The notes under the pieces were generated by a model. It did not search any database. It had not been told where the DNA came from and worked only from the letters and a program-made list of their open reading frames with translations. A DNA stretch of 6,332 nucleotides from positions 1 to 6,332 of the forward strand of contig JASLMQ010000825.1 of the NCBI GenBank assembly GCA_030746455.1, in the 5' to 3' direction. Shown here piece after piece: positions 5,256 to 6,332 of the stretch (position 1 is its first letter; each line of letters begins with the position of its first letter). This stretch comes from Candidatus Latescibacterota bacterium. GTDB taxonomy: Bacteria; Latescibacterota; UBA2968; GCA-2709665. Both the position numbers and the translations under genes were made by a program.

Positions 5256-6332
5256 TCAGGGCTTGCCCAGGTAGATCTCGAAGATACCACGGGTCCGGGC
5301 CATCGTTTCGTCCAGCGCGACCTGGAATCTCGCGACGTCCCCGAAGCCCGCGGCGCGGGCGAGAGCGGCGAGGGCATGTGGATCGGCAGGCAGGCGGGTC
5401 CTGGCCCGCTCATCGTGACGTCGCAGGATCTTCTCTAGAGTGCGCAGGAAGTGCAGGGCCGACCTCAGGGATTCCGCGTGGTCGGCGGGGAGGCACCCCT
5501 CCTTTGCCAGGCGGCCGAGGCTCATTAGCGTATTCGGGTGCCTCACGCCAGGCATTGATCGACCGTGTTGGATCTGGAGGCACTGGACGACGAACTCGAT
5601 GTCGACGATGCCGCCTCGACCGGTCTTGAGGCTTGTCGTCGGCTGACGGCGGCTCTGCTCCGCCATGCGACGACGGATGTTTACGAGCTCCTCCCTGTCG
5701 GCATCCGACAGGCCATCTCCGAGGACGAATTCCTCGATCCTGGCGAGCAGCCTGCCACCAAACTCCGCATTGCCGGCCACGACTCGGCATCGAGACAGCG
5801 CAAGGCGCTCCCAGGTGGCTGCCCGCCTGATGAAATACTGGTCGTAGGCGTCGTAGGAGAGGGCCAGCATCGCGCTGCCGCCCTCGGGACGCAATCGGGC
5901 ATCCACCTGATACAAGGTCCCGTGCGGCGTCGACAGGCCCAGGCCGTTGACGAGCTGCTGAGCGAGGTCGATGAAGAACTGCTGGTTCCCCACGGGCTCT
6001 CGTCCGTCCGTGGCCCCCTCGTCGGAGTAGACGAAGACCAGGTCGAGGTCCGATCCGAAGCTCAGCTCGCGGCCCCCGAGCTTCCCGAGACCCAGAACGG
6101 CGAACCGGGCGACATCCCCTGCTTCGGTTCTCGGCAGGCCTCGACGGGCTGTCAGGTCCTCGTATACGGAATCATACACCGTTTTGTGCACAGCCTCGGC
6201 GAGTACCGAGAGGGCTTCGAAGGTCTCGAAGCTGTCGGTGAGACCCACCATGTCGCGGGTGCCGATGCGGAGAAGCTCGCGGTTCCGGAACGCGTTCAGG
6301 GCCGCCAGTCGGGCATCCTGGGTGGATGTCTC
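5256..6332 (-). CDS. glnE: Bifunctional glutamine synthetase adenylyltransferase/deadenylase, C-terminal part (5' truncated by window)
   Basis: The frame is open from the right edge (6332) to the TGA at 5258-5256, giving 358 visible residues. The ATG at 6251 is internal, since the 27 codons before it (NRELLRIGTRD and flanks) also match GlnE. GlnE attaches AMP to, or removes it from, a tyrosine of glutamine synthetase in response to PII protein, in the cytoplasm. The visible part is the second nucleotidyltransferase half. GLGKLGGRELSFGSDLDL (visible residues about 81-98) carries the catalytic aspartates D95 and D97. VDARLRP (143-149) supplies the third acidic residue. A helical domain with KTGRGGIVDIEF (236-247) and a C-terminal helical bundle follow, ending in IFEIYLGKP. 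The VDARLRP segment and the location at the C-terminus fit the adenylylating (AT) half rather than the N-terminal deadenylylating half. All catalytic residues in view are intact, so it looks functional. It is convergent with the kinase-like gene and shares no operon with the plus-strand genes. Confidence 0.95.
   Translation of the reverse strand, partial: ETSTQDARLAALNAFRNRELLRIGTRDMVGLTDSFETFEALSVLAEAVHKTVYDSVYEDLTARRGLPRTEAGDVARFAVLGLGKLGGRELSFGSDLDLVFVYSDEGATDGREPVGNQQFFIDLAQQLVNGLGLSTPHGTLYQVDARLRPEGGSAMLALSYDAYDQYFIRRAATWERLALSRCRVVAGNAEFGGRLLARIEEFVLGDGLSDADREELVNIRRRMAEQSRRQPTTSLKTGRGGIVDIEFVVQCLQIQHGRSMPGVRHPNTLMSLGRLAKEGCLPADHAESLRSALHFLRTLEKILRRHDERARTRLPADPHALAALARAAGFGDVARFQVALDETMARTRGIFEIYLGKP

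Noticed and set aside
4912..5274. Possible 120-residue small protein in the intergenic gap
   Set aside because: TTG start without a ribosome site, no family resemblance, contains several hairpins, and runs into the 3' end of glnE on the other strand.

Overview
The window is high-GC bacterial DNA with an outer-membrane beta-barrel protein, so the host is Gram-negative (diderm). The lineage cannot be fixed from the sequence. The gene mix suggests an environmental or uncultured diderm phylum rather than a familiar enteric, but that is inference. No tRNA, rRNA, CRISPR array, insertion sequence or phage gene is visible.

Layout: (1) 2-1360 (+) is the C-terminal part of an outer-membrane beta-barrel protein, cut by the left edge. 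(2) 1411-2277 (+) is a UbiA-superfamily membrane prenyltransferase of the decaprenyl-phosphate phosphoribosyltransferase (DPPR synthase) type. (3) 2323-3600 (+) is a DUF362-domain protein. (4) 3601-3672 is a short gap holding two tandem hairpins, the second terminator-like. (5) 3673-4797 (+) is a divergent kinase-like (APH/choline-kinase fold) phosphotransferase. (6) 4798-5255 is a 458-base non-coding gap with a perfect 13-bp inverted repeat and several smaller hairpins. (7) 5256-6332 (-) is the C-terminal adenylyltransferase half of GlnE, cut by the right edge and convergent with the rest.

The four plus-strand genes lie close together (gaps of 50, 45 and 72 bases) and could form one transcription unit. 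The most interesting possibility is that the UbiA-type enzyme, the DUF362 protein and the kinase-like protein form a small polyprenyl-phosphate or envelope-glycolipid module. The DPPR synthase resemblance points to transfer of a phosphoribosyl-type group onto a polyprenyl phosphate, as in mycobacterial arabinan precursor synthesis. The usual partners (DprE1/DprE2 epimerase, PAP2 phosphatase) are not in view, so the product is unknown. GlnE is a core nitrogen-regulation gene and is probably unrelated to this set.
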